This document shows positions 8,492 through 20,555 of a stretch of 64,000 nucleotides of DNA, piece after piece (the first letter of the stretch is position 1; every line of letters starts with the position of its first letter). Origin of the DNA: Ectothiorhodospiraceae bacterium (GTDB taxonomy: Bacteria > Pseudomonadota > Gammaproteobacteria > Nitrococcales > Aquisalimonadaceae); NCBI GenBank assembly GCA_003565775.1, contig PXAT01000044.1, positions 1 through 64,000 on the forward strand. The letters run 5' to 3'. The notes under the pieces are model-generated. The model was not told where the DNA came from, made no database searches, and saw nothing but the letters and a program-made list of their open reading frames with translations. Position numbers and translations under genes: made by a program.

Positions 8492-9259
8492 ATGCAGCTG
8501 GACGCGATTCATACAGTCATGGTGGAGCCGCAGCTGGCCGGCAACATCGGCGCGGCAGCGCGAGCCATGAAAACCATGGGCCTGGCGCGGCTGCATCTGG
8601 TGCGTCCGCGGCAGTTTCCGCATGCCGATGCCACGGCCCGTGCAGCCGGCGCCGATGATCTGCTGGAGGCGGCCGGGGTGCATGACACACTGGACCAGGC
8701 GCTGCAGGGCATGGGCTTCGTGGTCGGGCTGTCGGCACGTTCACGCCACCTCTCCTGTCCGGCCGACTATCCGCGACCGGCGATGGAGCGCATCGCGCTT
8801 GAATCGCAACGCCATCCGGTGGCGTTACTGTTCGGTCGCGAGCGTACCGGTCTGACCAATGACGAACTGGACCGCTGCCATCAGGTGATCCATATACCGG
8901 CGGCGCCGGACTACTCCTCGCTGAATGTGGCGGCGGCGGTGCAGGTCATTTGCTACGAATTGCGCTGGCAGATGGTGCAGGGCAGTGATGCGCCCCAGCC
9001 CAGCGAGAGCTGGCCGGTGGCGACCTCCGAACAGATGGAGCAGTTCTACCAGCATCTTGAAAAGGTCCTGCTGCGCATCGATTTCGCTCGCCAGGATAAC
9101 CCCCGCGCGCTGATGCGGCGGCTGCGGGTGCTCTACAATCGGGCACGGCCCGATCACAACGAGATGCAGATCCTGCGCGGTATTCTCGCGCATGTGGAGA
9201 AGGGACTGGACGGCCGGCTGCATTCCGCTGCTGTCGACAGTGACCCGCCCGGCAGCTGA
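8492..9259 (+). CDS. trmJ: tRNA (cytidine/uridine-2'-O-)-methyltransferase TrmJ
   Basis: SPOUT-class methyltransferase that methylates the ribose of nucleotide 32 in several tRNAs, 255 residues. Family features are [24 protein letters not shown] at the start, the [15 protein letters not shown] cofactor-knot strand and [23 protein letters not shown]. The C-terminal extension is typical of TrmJ rather than TrmL. It sits between suhB and cysE as in many gammaproteobacteria. Confidence 0.93.
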   Translation: MQLDAIHTVMVEPQLAGNIGAAARAMKTMGLARLHLVRPRQFPHADATARAAGADDLLEAAGVHDTLDQALQGMGFVVGLSARSRHLSCPADYPRPAMERIALESQRHPVALLFGRERTGLTNDELDRCHQVIHIPAAPDYSSLNVAAAVQVICYELRWQMVQGSDAPQPSESWPVATSEQMEQFYQHLEKVLLRIDFARQDNPRALMRRLRVLYNRARPDHNEMQILRGILAHVEKGLDGRLHSAAVDSDPPGS

Positions 9260-9303
9260 CGCGGACAGGGGCACCTCGAGGCTTCTTGAGACAGGGAAAG
9301 GGC

Positions 9304-10089
9304 ATGCTGACTCGCCTGAAAGAGGATATTCGCTCGGTCATGGACCGGGATCCGGCGGCGCGCAATGCGTTCGAGGTTCTCACCTGCTATCCGGGCCTGC
9401 ACGCGATTTTCTGGCATCGACTGAATCATCGCCTGTGGCGCTGGGGCCTGCGCTGGCCCGCGCGTTTTCTGTCCACGGTCGCGCGCTGGCTGACCGGTAT
9501 CGAGATTCATCCGGGGGCGCGCATCGGTCGCCGTTTCTTCATCGATCACGGGATGGGCGTGGTGATCGGCGAGACCGCGCTGATCGGCGACGATGTCACC
9601 CTTTATCACGGGGTCACACTCGGTGGCACCAGCCTGGATGGCGGCAAGCGGCATCCGACGCTGGCCAACGACGTGGTGGTCGGTGCCGGTGCCAAGGTGC
9701 TGGGCCCGGTGCAGGTGGCGACCGGCGCACGGATCGGTTCCAACGCGGTGGTCCTGCGGGACGTGCCGGAAGGGGCGACCATGGTCGGTATCCCGGCACG
9801 GGTGGCCGGGCGCCGCGACGACGATGCCCATCGACGTCGCGAGGAAACGGCCCGTCGTCTCGGCTTTGACGCCTATGGTCAGACCGACATGCCCGATCCT
9901 GTGAGCAAGGCGATCAATTCCATGCTGGATCATATTCAGGCCACCGACGAGCGTCTGATCGAGATGTGTCGGGTGATCCGCAAGCTGGGTGGTGAACTGG
10001 AAGACGTGGAGTTGCCGGATATCGCCGGCTGCGACATGGAGAACGGCGGGCGACGGCGCGACGGCCCCGGGGACAAGGACCCGTCCTGA
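9304..10089 (+). CDS. cysE: serine O-acetyltransferase CysE
   Basis: Makes O-acetylserine, the first step of cysteine synthesis, 261 residues. An N-terminal helical part with [25 protein letters not shown] is followed by a left-handed beta helix with hexapeptide repeats ([30 protein letters not shown]) and [19 protein letters not shown]. The start is ATG 9304 behind AGGGAAAGGG. It lies two bases before a cysteine desulfurase, so the cluster couples cysteine supply to Fe-S assembly. This is the shorter, cyst/epsilon-type form. Confidence 0.93.
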   Translation: MLTRLKEDIRSVMDRDPAARNAFEVLTCYPGLHAIFWHRLNHRLWRWGLRWPARFLSTVARWLTGIEIHPGARIGRRFFIDHGMGVVIGETALIGDDVTLYHGVTLGGTSLDGGKRHPTLANDVVVGAGAKVLGPVQVATGARIGSNAVVLRDVPEGATMVGIPARVAGRRDDDAHRRREETARRLGFDAYGQTDMPDPVSKAINSMLDHIQATDERLIEMCRVIRKLGGELEDVELPDIAGCDMENGGRRRDGPGDKDPS

Positions 10090-10090
10090 C

Positions 10091-11278
10091 ATGGCCCGGC
10101 TCTATCTGGACCATGCTGCAACCACCCCGCTGGATCCGGCCGTGCTGGAGGCGATGCTGCCCTGGATGGGGTGTGATACCGGTTTCGGTAATCCCGCGTC
10201 GGTAACCCATGCCTACGGGCGGACCGCGGCCGCGGCGGTCGAACAGGCACGGCGGCAGGTCGCGGATCTTCTGCAGGCGCCGGCCGAAGGCGTGATCTTC
10301 ACCGGCAGTGCCACCGAGGCCATCAACATGGCGGTGCTCGGCAGCATGCGCTTTTCCATGCAGCGCGGCCGCGGCAGCCATCTGGTGACCTGTGCCACCG
10401 AGCACAGCGCCGTGCTGGCGGCCTGCGAGCAGCTTCGGCGCGAGGGCGCCACGATCACGGTACTGCCGGTCGATGCTAACGGGCAGTTATCGTTGGCTGA
10501 CCTGCAGGAGGCGCTGCGCGATGACACGGTGCTGGTCTCGCTGATGCTGGGCAACAACGAAACCGGTGTCTGTCACGATATTGCCGCGGTGGCAGCGCTG
10601 TTGCAGGGGCATCCGGCGCGCCTGCATGTGGATGCGACCCAGGCGGTAGGCAAGGTACCGGTGCACCTGCCCGCCTTGCAGGCCGACCTGTTGTCCCTGT
10701 CCGCGCACAAGTTCCACGGCCCCAAGGGAGTTGGCGCGCTGTGGCGGTGCCCGGAACCGCGCGTGCGGCTGCAGCCCCTGCTGTTCGGCGGTGGTCAGGA
10801 GTCCGGCGAACGGTCCGGAACACAGGCGGTCCATCAGATTGTCGGCCTGGGCGAGGCATGCGGACTGGCTGCGAATGCGCTTCCCGCCGAGATGCAACGC
10901 CTGACAGCGCTGCGTGACCGGCTGGAGGCGGGTCTGCGCGCCACCGGCATTCCGATGGTCTGCAACGGCGCCGGACGGCGCTTGCCACATATCAGCAACC
11001 TGAGTTTTCCGGGGCTGCACGGCGAGGCCCTGCTTGCCGATATCGAACCGGAACTGGCGGTGGCGCTCGGGTCGGCCTGCAGTTCCGCCGATGCGCGGGG
11101 TTCCCATGTGTTGCGTGCCATGGGGCTCGACGAGACGCTTTCATTGTCCGCCTTTCGCTTAAGTGTCGGCCGCCGGACCACGCCTGCCGACATCGACGTT
11201 GCGGTGGCGGTCGTGGCTCGCAGCGCGCAGCGGCTGCTGCGCTTGTCGCCCCTGCAACCGCGAGGGGTGGCGGGGTGA
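10091..11278 (+). CDS. cysteine desulfurase (NifS/IscS-like)
   Basis: PLP enzyme that transfers sulfur from cysteine to Fe-S scaffolds, 395 residues. The N-terminus LYLDHAATTPLDPAVLEAMLPW is diagnostic. The PLP lysine is in SLSAHKFHGPKGVG and the active cysteine in ALGSACSSADARGSHVL. Sequence style is nearer NifS-type desulfurases than enteric IscS. It is preceded by cysE and overlaps the IscU-like gene by four bases (GTGA). iscR, hscB, hscA and fdx, usual in an isc operon, are absent here. Confidence 0.92.
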   Translation: MARLYLDHAATTPLDPAVLEAMLPWMGCDTGFGNPASVTHAYGRTAAAAVEQARRQVADLLQAPAEGVIFTGSATEAINMAVLGSMRFSMQRGRGSHLVTCATEHSAVLAACEQLRREGATITVLPVDANGQLSLADLQEALRDDTVLVSLMLGNNETGVCHDIAAVAALLQGHPARLHVDATQAVGKVPVHLPALQADLLSLSAHKFHGPKGVGALWRCPEPRVRLQPLLFGGGQESGERSGTQAVHQIVGLGEACGLAANALPAEMQRLTALRDRLEAGLRATGIPMVCNGAGRRLPHISNLSFPGLHGEALLADIEPELAVALGSACSSADARGSHVLRAMGLDETLSLSAFRLSVGRRTTPADIDVAVAVVARSAQRLLRLSPLQPRGVAG

Positions 11279-11661
11279 CTGACTGGTCGCCGGCGCTGCT
11301 CCGGCATTTTCGTTCCCCGGTCGGAAGCGGACTTTTGGCCGGCGATTCGACCGAATTCGGCACAGGCGAGGCCGGTGCTGTAAAATCCGGAGTGAGAATC
11401 GTTTATCAGCTGGCCTTGAGCGACGGAGATATCATCGACCGGGTCGGCTGGCTGGCATTCGGGTGTCCGGCCACCATCGCCAGTTGCAGCTGGCTGGCAG
11501 AGAGTCTGGTCGGCCTTTCGGTCGATCGGGCACGGGATCTGACCGGCGGTCAGGTGATGGTGGCGCTGGACATACCGCGGGACCGACGGTCCCGGGTGCT
11601 GGTGGTGGAAGATGCGGTGCGCGGCGCGCTTGATGCCGCGACCACGATGCGGGACACGTGA
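11275..11661 (+). CDS. divergent IscU/NifU-N-like scaffold protein lacking two cluster cysteines
   Basis: 128 residues with the outline of IscU: LLRHFRSPVGSGLL at the start, then a WLAFGCPATIASCSWLAE core like the YGCGSAIASS region. The Cys in FGC corresponds to IscU Cys63. The first cluster ligand, expected in a 'GAPACGD'-like stretch, is replaced by GAVKSGV. The third, expected in 'IHCS', is replaced by RSRVLV. A second Cys in ASCSW is not a standard ligand. It may be a sulfur carrier or regulatory relic rather than a cluster scaffold. The GTG start is fixed by the four-base overlap with the desulfurase. Confidence 0.75.
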   Translation: MTDWSPALLRHFRSPVGSGLLAGDSTEFGTGEAGAVKSGVRIVYQLALSDGDIIDRVGWLAFGCPATIASCSWLAESLVGLSVDRARDLTGGQVMVALDIPRDRRSRVLVVEDAVRGALDAATTMRDT

Positions 11662-11674
11662 AGAGGTGAGGCGA

Positions 11675-11998
11675 ATGAGCATCAACTTGACCGAGAAAGC
11701 GGCATCCTATGTATTGGCGCGGGCGGCCCGCGAAGGGCACCGCAACAGTTTGCGTCTGGGGGTCAAGACCAGCGGCTGTTCCGGGTTCGCCTATACCGTG
11801 GATTATGCCGATGCCGTGGCCGAGAACGACGAGGTGTTCGAACAGCATGGCGTCACCGTGGTCATCGACCGCAAGAGTCTGCCGTTCCTGCAGGGGATGG
11901 AGGTGGATTTCATCCGCGAAGGTCTGAACCAGCGGCTCGATTTCCGCAATCCCAACGTCAAGGATCAGTGCGGTTGCGGCGAGTCCTTCAGCGTCTGA
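11675..11998 (+). CDS. iscA: A-type iron-sulfur carrier protein IscA
   Basis: 107-residue carrier that accepts Fe-S clusters and passes them to apo-proteins. The three conserved cysteines are in TSGCSGFAY and, near the end, QCGCGESF. Spacing and length match the HesB/IscA family. The start is ATG 11675 behind GAGGTGAGG. Last gene of the cysE-desulfurase-scaffold group. A hairpin and then a better terminator follow before ndk. Confidence 0.93.
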   Translation: MSINLTEKAASYVLARAAREGHRNSLRLGVKTSGCSGFAYTVDYADAVAENDEVFEQHGVTVVIDRKSLPFLQGMEVDFIREGLNQRLDFRNPNVKDQCGCGESFSV

Positions 11999-12100
11999 GG
12001 CGCCGGACGGCGCGTTGCCGTCCGGACCCGCCGGCGTTAGACTCGCGCCCAGCGTCGCCCAGCGCGAGATCCGCAACTGACGACAACCGTATGCCAGGGA

Positions 12101-12134
12101 ATGGCCGCCACATGACTGGCGGCCATTCTGTTTT
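12101..12134 (+). terminator. rho-independent terminator
   Basis: A perfect 10 bp stem, ATGGCCGCCA and TGGCGGCCAT, with a six-base loop is followed by TCTGTTTT. It ends the isc-type operon before ndk. A second GC hairpin (CCGGACGGC/GCCGTCCGG) directly after iscA has no T run. Confidence 0.7.
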
Positions 12135-12177
12135 CGTCCGCAGGGACGGTTCACACACTCAGGGAGCAAACTTTCAC

Positions 12178-12603
12178 ATGGCCGTGCAACGGACTCTTTC
12201 CATCATCAAGCCCGACGGCGTTGCCCAGAACGTGATTGGCGAAATCTACAATCGCTTCGAGAAAGCGGGGCTGAACATCATCGCTGCGCGCATGATGCAG
12301 CTGAGCCAAGCCGACGCCGAAGGCTTTTACGCCGTGCACAAGGAACGCCCCTTCTTCAAGGATCTGGTGGGCTTCATGACCTCCGGTCCGGTCATGGTGC
12401 AGGTCCTCGAAGGCGAGGAGGCGATCCGCAAGAATCGCGAGATCATGGGGGCGACCAACCCCAAGGAAGCAGCGGCCGGCACCCTGCGCCACGATTACGC
12501 CAAATCCATTGATGCCAATGCGGTGCACGGCTCCGACGCCGAAGAGACCGCGCGGCAGGAAATCGCTTACTTCTTCAAGGATCATGAAATCTGTTCCCGT
12601 TGA
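12178..12603 (+). CDS. ndk: nucleoside diphosphate kinase
   Basis: Phosphorylates NDPs to NTPs through a phosphohistidine intermediate, 141 residues, full length. Signature [19 protein letters not shown] at the start and the active-site histidine in [22 protein letters not shown] lies upstream of the ATG. The last 20 bases overlap rlmN, so the two are translationally linked, the standard gammaproteobacterial order. Confidence 0.96.
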   Translation: MAVQRTLSIIKPDGVAQNVIGEIYNRFEKAGLNIIAARMMQLSQADAEGFYAVHKERPFFKDLVGFMTSGPVMVQVLEGEEAIRKNREIMGATNPKEAAAGTLRHDYAKSIDANAVHGSDAEETARQEIAYFFKDHEICSR

Positions 12604-13714
12604 AGTCGTTGCGGAATCGGCGGTAACGCCGGAACGCATCAATCTGCTCGGGCTCGATCGCCGGGCGCTGGAAGGGTTTTTCGCCGAACTGGGCGAGAAA
12701 CCCTTCCGCGTGTCGCAAATCCTCAAATGGGTGCACGCACGACGCGTGACCCGTTTCGAGGACATGACCGATCTCAGCAAGGCCCTGCGCAACAAGCTGG
12801 CCGAGGTGGCCGAGGTGCGGGTCCCGGAGGCGGTGGTGGATCAGCGGTCGGTGGATGGCACGCGCAAGTGGCTGCTGCAGCTGGACGGCGCCAATTCCGT
12901 GGAAACGGTGCTGATCCCGGAAAAGAATCGCGACACTCTGTGTGTCTCGTCGCAGGTGGGGTGCGCCCTGGAGTGCACGTTCTGCTCGACCGGGGTGCAG
13001 GGTTTCAACCGCAACCTGTCCACCGCCGAAATTGTCGGGCAACTCTGGTACGTGAATCGGGAACTGGCGCGCGAGCAGCCGGATCGGCAGGTGACCAATG
13101 TGGTCTTCATGGGCATGGGCGAGCCTCTGCTGAACTTCCGCAATGTGGTGCCGGCCGCCGAGCTGATGAAGGATGATCATGCCTATGGCCTGTCCAAGCG
13201 GCGGGTGACGTTGAGTACGTCCGGTGTGGTGCCCAATCTGTACAAGCTGGCGCAGGTCACCGACATCAGCCTCGCGGTGTCGCTGCATGCGCCGGACGAC
13301 GCCCTGCGCAACGAACTGGTGCCGATCAATCAGCGGCACCCGCTGGCCGAGCTGATGCAGGCCTGTCGACACTACATCGCAGACAAGCCGCACCGCCGGA
13401 TTACCTGGGAATACGTGATGCTCGACGGCGTCAATGACAGCGACGCGCATGCCCGGCAGCTGGTTCGGCTGCTCGGGGACATACCGTCCAAGGTCAACCT
13501 CATTCCGTTCAACCCCTTTCCCGGGGCGCGTTATCAGTGTTCACCCGCGGAGCGTATTCAGGCGTTCAGTCACATCCTGTCGCGGGCCGGACTCACCAGC
13601 ACGACCCGCAAGACCCGGGGTGACGACATCGACGGTGCCTGCGGCCAGTTGGTGGGCAAGGTCGATGATCGTACCCGGCGGCGCGAGAAACGGGCTGCGG
13701 GTGAGGGCGCATGA
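12584..13714 (+). CDS. rlmN: 23S rRNA/tRNA adenine-C2 methyltransferase RlmN
   Basis: Radical-SAM enzyme that methylates A2503 of 23S rRNA and A37 of some tRNAs, 376 residues. The cluster motif [11 protein letters not shown] (CxxxCxxC) is clear. [10 protein letters not shown] follows, and the second catalytic cysteine lies in the C-terminal DIDGACGQL. The start is ATG 12584, inside the end of ndk. The stop overlaps the start of pilW as ATGA. Confidence 0.95.
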   Translation: MKSVPVEVVAESAVTPERINLLGLDRRALEGFFAELGEKPFRVSQILKWVHARRVTRFEDMTDLSKALRNKLAEVAEVRVPEAVVDQRSVDGTRKWLLQLDGANSVETVLIPEKNRDTLCVSSQVGCALECTFCSTGVQGFNRNLSTAEIVGQLWYVNRELAREQPDRQVTNVVFMGMGEPLLNFRNVVPAAELMKDDHAYGLSKRRVTLSTSGVVPNLYKLAQVTDISLAVSLHAPDDALRNELVPINQRHPLAELMQACRHYIADKPHRRITWEYVMLDGVNDSDAHARQLVRLLGDIPSKVNLIPFNPFPGARYQCSPAERIQAFSHILSRAGLTSTTRKTRGDDIDGACGQLVGKVDDRTRRREKRAAGEGA

Positions 13715-14478
13715 ACTGGCGCGGCATCCTGACCGCGGTCGCGGCCGTGATTCTGCTGCAGGCCTGTGCGAGCCAGCCCGAGCAGTATTCCGGGCGGGAT
13801 CTTAATGAAGCCTCGCGCGTGAACACCGAGCTCGGCATCAGCTACATGCAGCAGGGCAGCCTGAATCTGGCGATGGATTCGCTGAAAAAGGCGGTGGAAC
13901 AAGACCGTTCCAATGCTCAGGCGCATGCGGTCCTGGGCGTGCTGCACGAGCGCCTCGAACAGTATGATCGCGCCGAAGCCTCGTTCCGGCGATCGATCCG
14001 CCTGGAGTCGGGCGTCTCCTGGGTGCATAACAACTTCGGCCGTTTCCTCTGCAATCGTGGCAACTACCGCGAGGCACAGGAGCAGTTCAGGCTGGCGATG
14101 CAGGATCCGCTGTACGAGCGGCGCGAGCTGCCGCTGGCAAATGCCGGGGCCTGTGCGCTGCGCGCGGGCAACGATAGCGAAGCGAGTGAATTCCTGCGCC
14201 GCGCGCTGGAGCATTCGCCGAATTTCGCACCCGCCCTGTTCGAAATGGCCCGCTTGCAGTATCGGCAGGAGGATTACAGATCGGCGCGGGATTATTTCGA
14301 CCGCTTCCGCAATGTGTCCGGCATGAATGCCGAGGCCCTGCTGCTGGGAATCCGGATCGAGCATGCCCTGGGCAACCTGGATGATGCCGCCAGCCTGGCG
14401 CTGCGGCTACGCGCCGATTACCCGGACTCCGAAGAGCTGCGTGACTACCGACAGATGGAACGTGATGGAACGCTCTGA
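13711..14478 (+). CDS. pilW: type IV pilus biogenesis lipoprotein PilW/PilF
   Basis: Outer-membrane lipoprotein that helps PilQ secretin assembly, 255 residues. The signal ends at a lipobox LLQAC. TPR units follow from about residue 35 ([25 protein letters not shown] and later [21 protein letters not shown]). Length and position between rlmN and rodZ match PilF/PilW. No other pilus genes occur in the window. Confidence 0.88.
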   Translation: MNWRGILTAVAAVILLQACASQPEQYSGRDLNEASRVNTELGISYMQQGSLNLAMDSLKKAVEQDRSNAQAHAVLGVLHERLEQYDRAEASFRRSIRLESGVSWVHNNFGRFLCNRGNYREAQEQFRLAMQDPLYERRELPLANAGACALRAGNDSEASEFLRRALEHSPNFAPALFEMARLQYRQEDYRSARDYFDRFRNVSGMNAEALLLGIRIEHALGNLDDAASLALRLRADYPDSEELRDYRQMERDGTL

Positions 14479-15517
14479 ACATCAGGACAAGAGCTCGCCG
14501 GAGCGGCCGGACCCGATCCCGCCGGGGCGCCAGCTGCGCAAGGTCCGCGAGGCGCGAGGCATGGCCGTGGCCGACGTGGCGGCAACGCTGCGGCTGTCAG
14601 TTGCCACCGTCGACAACCTCGAGCAGGATCGCTACGACCGACTGCCGCCGGACACATTCGTGCGCGGTTATCTGCGCACTTATGCCCGGCTGCTGGAGCT
14701 GGATCCGCAGCCGCTGGTCGATGCCTTTGATCAGGGTAGCGGGGGGCCTTCGCCAAGACCGTTGCGGGCGACCAAGCCGGTCCAGACCTCGCCGGATCTG
14801 AGCATGGGCATGAAATATCTGCTGCCCCTGGCGTTGGCCGGTGGCGTCCTTTTCTTCGCCGGCTCCTGGGGGCTGGATCTCTACCGCGGTCTGGGCCAGC
14901 CCGATGCACCGCAACGGTCTGCCGTCGATGTGATTCAGGAGGTGGACGAGCAACTGGCCGAGTCGCTGGAACCGGAGTCCGGGCCCACCGGGCGATCGGC
15001 CCGGGATGCCGAAGCGCCGGTGACCGATGATCGCCTCGCCAACGTCACCGATCGCGAGACATCGCCTTCACCGGAGTCCGACGCGGCGGACGATGGGGCA
15101 TCGGGCCCCATCGAGCTGCCGACGAGAATCCGGGCCATCGAGGAGGAACTCGCGGCCCGAGCGCAGTCCGCGGTCGACGCGACCGAAGCCGCGGACGCCT
15201 CCACTGCCGGGCAGGAGACGGACACAGTGTCGGGCGAGGCCGCCGACGATGACCAGACCGGATCGGCCGGTTCGGCAAGCGATCTCGTCATGCGGTTCAC
15301 CGGCCCGTCCTGGGTGGAGGTGCGTGACAGCAGCGGCGAGCGGCTGCTCTACGGGCTGATCGACGAGCAGGGCACCCGCCGCCTGCAGGGGTCGCCACCC
15401 TATTCCCTGGTGATCGGCGATGTCGGCCACGTCAGTGTCGAGCTGAACGGAGAGGCTGTCGATCTGGGGGACGTGAGCCCGGGGCGCGTCGCCCGCGTGC
15501 GCGTTCCCGCCGATTAG
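14465..15517 (+). CDS. rodZ: RodZ-like cytoskeletal protein
   Basis: Links MreB to the inner membrane. The 350 residues hold an N-terminal helix-turn-helix ([21 protein letters not shown]), one membrane helix (about 120-137, [17 protein letters not shown]), a long acidic Asp/Glu/Thr/Ala-rich periplasmic linker and a C-terminal DUF4115 domain ([16 protein letters not shown]). The acidic linker would suit a salty periplasm. The start overlaps the end of pilW by 14 bases. ispG, which usually follows rodZ, is missing; hisS comes next. Confidence 0.9.
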   Translation: MERSEHQDKSSPERPDPIPPGRQLRKVREARGMAVADVAATLRLSVATVDNLEQDRYDRLPPDTFVRGYLRTYARLLELDPQPLVDAFDQGSGGPSPRPLRATKPVQTSPDLSMGMKYLLPLALAGGVLFFAGSWGLDLYRGLGQPDAPQRSAVDVIQEVDEQLAESLEPESGPTGRSARDAEAPVTDDRLANVTDRETSPSPESDAADDGASGPIELPTRIRAIEEELAARAQSAVDATEAADASTAGQETDTVSGEAADDDQTGSAGSASDLVMRFTGPSWVEVRDSSGERLLYGLIDEQGTRRLQGSPPYSLVIGDVGHVSVELNGEAVDLGDVSPGRVARVRVPAD

Positions 15518-15603
15518 CGTCGGCACCCCGGCGCTCCCGCTTGCCCGCCGGTAAATCGGGCCGCTTCCCGGCCCGTCTTTCATTGATCAGCAACGGAGTT
15601 ATC

Positions 15604-16899
15604 GTGTCGACCAACATTCGCAGCGTGCGCGGTTTCAGCGACACCCTGCCGCCGCAGACCGCAGTGTGGCAAAAGCTCGAGGGACGCCTGCGCCGCATCC
15701 TCGATGCCTACGGCTATCAGGAGATTCGCCTGCCGCAACTGGAGAAGACCGAGCTCTTTTCCCGTTCCATCGGCGAGGTCACCGATATCGTGGAAAAGGA
15801 GATGTACACCTTTGCCGATCGCAATGGCGATAGCCTGACCCTGCGTCCCGAGGGCACGGCCGGCTGTGTCCGGGCCTGCCTCGAACACGGCCTGTTGCAC
15901 AATCGGCAGCCGCGACTCTGGTACGCCGGTGCGATGTTTCGTCACGAACGTCCGCAGAAGGGCCGCCTGCGTCAGTTTCATCAGATCGGTGCCGAGGTGT
16001 TCGGACTGGATGGCCCGGACATTGATGCCGAGATGATCCTGATGACCGCCAGGATGTTGCGGTCGATCGGGCTCGGTGATGTGGAGTTGCAGATCAATTC
16101 GCTGGGCACCGCGGCAGCGCGTCAGGATTTTCGCGCCGCGCTGATCGAGTATCTGTCCGGTCATCGCGCCCGGCTCGATGCCGACAGCCTGCGCCGGCTC
16201 GAGACCAACCCCCTGCGCATTCTCGATTCCAAGATTCCGGAAACGCAGGCATTGCTGGATGACGCGCCGCGGCTTTCGGATTACCTCGATGACGACTCGC
16301 GGGCGCATTTCGCAGCCCTGTGCGGGCACCTGGATGCCGTGGGGCAGCCCTATGTGATCAACCCGCGCCTGGTGCGCGGACTCGACTACTACGGCCGCAC
16401 GGTTTTCGAGTGGGTCACGACCCGCCTCGGCGCGCAGGGTACGGTCTGCGCCGGGGGGCGTTACGATGGCGTGGTCGAGCAACTGGGCGGCAAACCGACC
16501 CCGGCCGTGGGCTTTGCCATGGGCCTGGAGCGCCTGGTGGCCCTGCTGGAAGAGGACGGAACGGTACCTGAGGCGCCGGAGGCGGATGCCTACCTGGTGC
16601 TGCTCGGCGAGGCCGCCGAGCGCGAGGGTCTGCGTCTGGCCGAGGCGCTGCGACACGACTTGCCCGACTTGCGCCTGCTGATGCATTGTGGCGGCGGCAG
16701 TTTCAAGAGCCAGTTCAAGCGCGCGGACCGCAGCGGTGCTCGCGTCGCACTGGTGCTCGCGGATCAGGAACTGGCCGACGGGACTGTCGGCGTCAAGGAT
16801 CTGCGTTCGCGTGACGGAGGGCAGCAGGCGCTGCCCCGCGATGCCGTGGTCGATTTCCTGGCCCGGCAGCTGAACATGACCAAGCATTCGGAGGGATAG
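15604..16899 (+). CDS. hisS: histidyl-tRNA synthetase
   Basis: Class II synthetase, 431 residues. Family motifs are [13 protein letters not shown], the [11 protein letters not shown] stretch of motif 2's approach, [17 protein letters not shown], and the HisRS-specific [15 protein letters not shown] and [13 protein letters not shown]. The C-terminal anticodon domain is present. The GTG start at 15604 follows a GGAG site and matches the usual N-terminus; an upstream frame extension lacks conserved sequence. Confidence 0.96.
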   Translation: MSTNIRSVRGFSDTLPPQTAVWQKLEGRLRRILDAYGYQEIRLPQLEKTELFSRSIGEVTDIVEKEMYTFADRNGDSLTLRPEGTAGCVRACLEHGLLHNRQPRLWYAGAMFRHERPQKGRLRQFHQIGAEVFGLDGPDIDAEMILMTARMLRSIGLGDVELQINSLGTAAARQDFRAALIEYLSGHRARLDADSLRRLETNPLRILDSKIPETQALLDDAPRLSDYLDDDSRAHFAALCGHLDAVGQPYVINPRLVRGLDYYGRTVFEWVTTRLGAQGTVCAGGRYDGVVEQLGGKPTPAVGFAMGLERLVALLEEDGTVPEAPEADAYLVLLGEAAEREGLRLAEALRHDLPDLRLLMHCGGGSFKSQFKRADRSGARVALVLADQELADGTVGVKDLRSRDGGQQALPRDAVVDFLARQLNMTKHSEG

Positions 16900-16902
16900 G
16901 CC

Positions 16903-17547
16903 TTGGCGCGTAACGACACCGATGAGGAACAGCTTGATGCCGTGATGGCCTGGCTGAAGGAGAATGGCCGATCCCTGATCGCCGGTGCCGTGCTGGCTGT
17001 TGGCGGCGTGGTCGGCTGGCAGCAGTGGGGTGCCCATCAGGAACGGACGGCCGAATCCGCTTCGGCCGGCTATGTGCAGTTGCTGAATGCCCGCGAGACC
17101 GGCGCCGATTCGGAAACCGTGGCCGGTTACGGCTGGGCGGTGATGGAAGATTACGGTCGCAGTGTCTATGCCACGATGGCCGGTTTGCAGCTCGGCGATC
17201 ATCATGTGCGCGAGGGCGAGCTTGCCGAAGCCGCCGAGGCGCTCCGCTGGGTCGCCGATAACGGGGTCGAATCCGGAATGCGCCATCTGGCGCGCCTGCG
17301 GCTGGCACAGGTATTGATGGCCGCCGGTGATTACGACGATGCGCTGAGCGTGCTCGACGTCAGTGACATGGGTGCCTACCGGTCCCAGTATCTGGAGCGT
17401 CGCGGCGATGTGCTGGCCGCGCTCGGGGAAATCGAGCAGGCCCGTACCGCCTACGGTGACGCGCTGGATGTGCAAGGCATCAGCGATACTCGCCGCAGCC
17501 TGATCCGCCTCAAGCGCAATGACCTGGCCGGGGAGGCCTCCAGCTGA
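16903..17547 (+). CDS. yfgM: YfgM-like SecYEG-associated TPR protein
   Basis: Inner-membrane protein, 214 residues, that in E. coli associates with the Sec translocon and the chaperone PpiD. One membrane helix (about 22-39, SLIAGAVLAVGGVVGWQQW) is followed by TPR-like periplasmic helices. The TTG start lies three bases after the hisS stop, with GAGGGAT upstream. Its stop overlaps the bamB start by one base. Gene order hisS-yfgM-bamB is conserved. Confidence 0.9.
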   Translation: MARNDTDEEQLDAVMAWLKENGRSLIAGAVLAVGGVVGWQQWGAHQERTAESASAGYVQLLNARETGADSETVAGYGWAVMEDYGRSVYATMAGLQLGDHHVREGELAEAAEALRWVADNGVESGMRHLARLRLAQVLMAAGDYDDALSVLDVSDMGAYRSQYLERRGDVLAALGEIEQARTAYGDALDVQGISDTRRSLIRLKRNDLAGEASS

Positions 17548-18698
17548 TGTCGCGTTATCTTTTGATTGCCCTGATGGCAGCCGCTGTGGTGCTGAGCGCC
17601 TGCAGCGGTTCCTCGAAGCGGGTGATGCCGGTTGATGACCTGTCGGATTCCCAGGACGGCGTCAGCGTCACCACGGTCTGGTCCAGCAACGCCGGTCGCG
17701 GCATCAGTTCGTTGGGTGATGCGCTGGATCCGCTGGTGGACGGGGATCGTGTCTACGTGGCGGACAGTCGTGGCGAACTCACCGCCTGGCAGTTGGACTC
17801 CGGCGATCGGGTCTGGCGCAAGCGCCTGAACGAGCCCGTGTCCGGTGGCCCGGCCCTGTCCGACGGCATGCTGGTGGTAGGTACCCGTAACGGTCACGTC
17901 ATCGCCCTGGATCGTGAGAGCGAGCAAGAACTCTGGCGCACCCGCCTTTCCAGCGAAATCGTCTCGGTGCCGGCCATCGGTGACGATGCTGTCGTGGTCA
18001 TCAGCGGTGACGGCCGGCTGGCTGCCCTGTCCCGCGAGTCAGGCACCCGTCGCTGGGTCTATGACCGGAGCATGCCGCCGTTGACACTGCGCGGGACCAG
18101 CAGTCCCAAGCTGCTGGGCTCGACCGCGATTGCCGGCTTGCCAAACGGTCGCCTGGTCGCGGTGAATCTGAATGATGGTAGTCAGGCCTGGGAAGTGAAT
18201 GTCGGTGTCGCCTCGGGCAGTTCCGATCTGGACCGGATGCGGGATATCGATGGCGACCCGGTGATTGCCGGCAGCCAGATCTACGTGGTCGGTTATCAGG
18301 GCCAGGCGATGGCGCTGGACCTGCAGCGCGGTCGCGGCGAGTGGGCGCGGGATCTGTCCTCGTTCTCGGGGCTGGATGTGGACGGCGAACGCGTCTATGT
18401 CACCGAAGACAACGGCCGGGTCTGGGCCCTCGACCGGCGCTCGGGTGCCGCCGTCTGGCGTCAGGACAAGCTTGAGGGCATCCGCGGTACCGCACCGATG
18501 GCAGTGGGTGATTTCGTGGTCGTCGGTGACGAGCGCGGCCGAATTACGGTGCTGGACGCCTCTGACGGCGACATCCTCGCCCGGGTGCGGATCGATCGCA
18601 GCAACGGCATCAGTCGTAACCCGGTGGTTGTCGGCGATGACGTGCTGGTGCTCACCGATGGCGGCCGTCTGCAGCGCCTGAGCTTCTCCCGAAACTAG
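17547..18698 (+). CDS. bamB: outer-membrane assembly lipoprotein BamB
   Basis: Beta-propeller lipoprotein of the BAM complex, 383 residues. The lipobox is LSAC, followed by repeated PQQ-like propeller blades (VYVADSRGELTAWQLDSGDRVWRK and similar), about eight blades. The C-terminus LTDGGRLQRLSF is typical. der, which normally follows, is not here; the sequence passes directly into a composite repeat three bases after the stop. Confidence 0.94.
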   Translation: MSRYLLIALMAAAVVLSACSGSSKRVMPVDDLSDSQDGVSVTTVWSSNAGRGISSLGDALDPLVDGDRVYVADSRGELTAWQLDSGDRVWRKRLNEPVSGGPALSDGMLVVGTRNGHVIALDRESEQELWRTRLSSEIVSVPAIGDDAVVVISGDGRLAALSRESGTRRWVYDRSMPPLTLRGTSSPKLLGSTAIAGLPNGRLVAVNLNDGSQAWEVNVGVASGSSDLDRMRDIDGDPVIAGSQIYVVGYQGQAMALDLQRGRGEWARDLSSFSGLDVDGERVYVTEDNGRVWALDRRSGAAVWRQDKLEGIRGTAPMAVGDFVVVGDERGRITVLDASDGDILARVRIDRSNGISRNPVVVGDDVLVLTDGGRLQRLSFSRN

Positions 18699-18699
18699 T

Positions 18700-19010
18700 C
18701 AAGGAGACGCTGAATTTATTCCAGCGTTTGCGCCCGAGACCGGTTTTGGCCAGTTGGCAAGGGCTTTCGGCTTGGGTGTCGACGTAACCGTGCGGTGTCC
18801 CGCCAGGGTAAGGCATTCCCTCTCCGGGATCGCCGTGAACCCATCCATGGGGCTCATCGGCCGCGTCCCTGCGGCCGACGTCCCTCCGAGGAAATCCCTT
18901 ACCCCGGCACGAACGGCCGTGCCGGATTCCGGCCGGGGTCGAAGCCACGTCACCCGGATGCGACATCCGCCCGCTCGGCATCGAAGCCTGTCGCCTGAAT
19001 CAGTGTTTTC

Positions 19011-19014
<4 letters not shown>
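18700..19014 (-). repeat. composite element: element A ends with inserted module B
   Basis: The left part reads as the reverse complement of the element A right arm: GGAGACGCTGA, then GCGCCCGAGACCGGTTTTGGCC. The centre, about 18777-18990, is a different module B carrying GGGTAAGGCATTCCCTCTCC, ATCGGCCGCGTCCCTGCGGCCGA and GGAAATCCCTTACCCC. The right edge is a degraded terminus, CAGTGTTTTCTTAA. That TTA supplies the stop of the pentapeptide-repeat gene. Module B occurs in the opposite orientation at about 26055-26240. Confidence 0.8.
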
Positions 19015-20553
<1,539 letters not shown>

Positions 20554-20555
20554 AC

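Noticed and set aside
12000-12026. GC hairpin directly after iscA as the operon terminator
   Set aside because: The 9 bp stem is perfect but no T run follows; the structure at 12101 is better.
15580-17475. A 631-codon open frame on the minus strand opposite hisS and yfgM
   Set aside because: It mirrors the codon structure of two well-supported genes, has no domain and no ribosome site. High GC makes long antisense frames common here.
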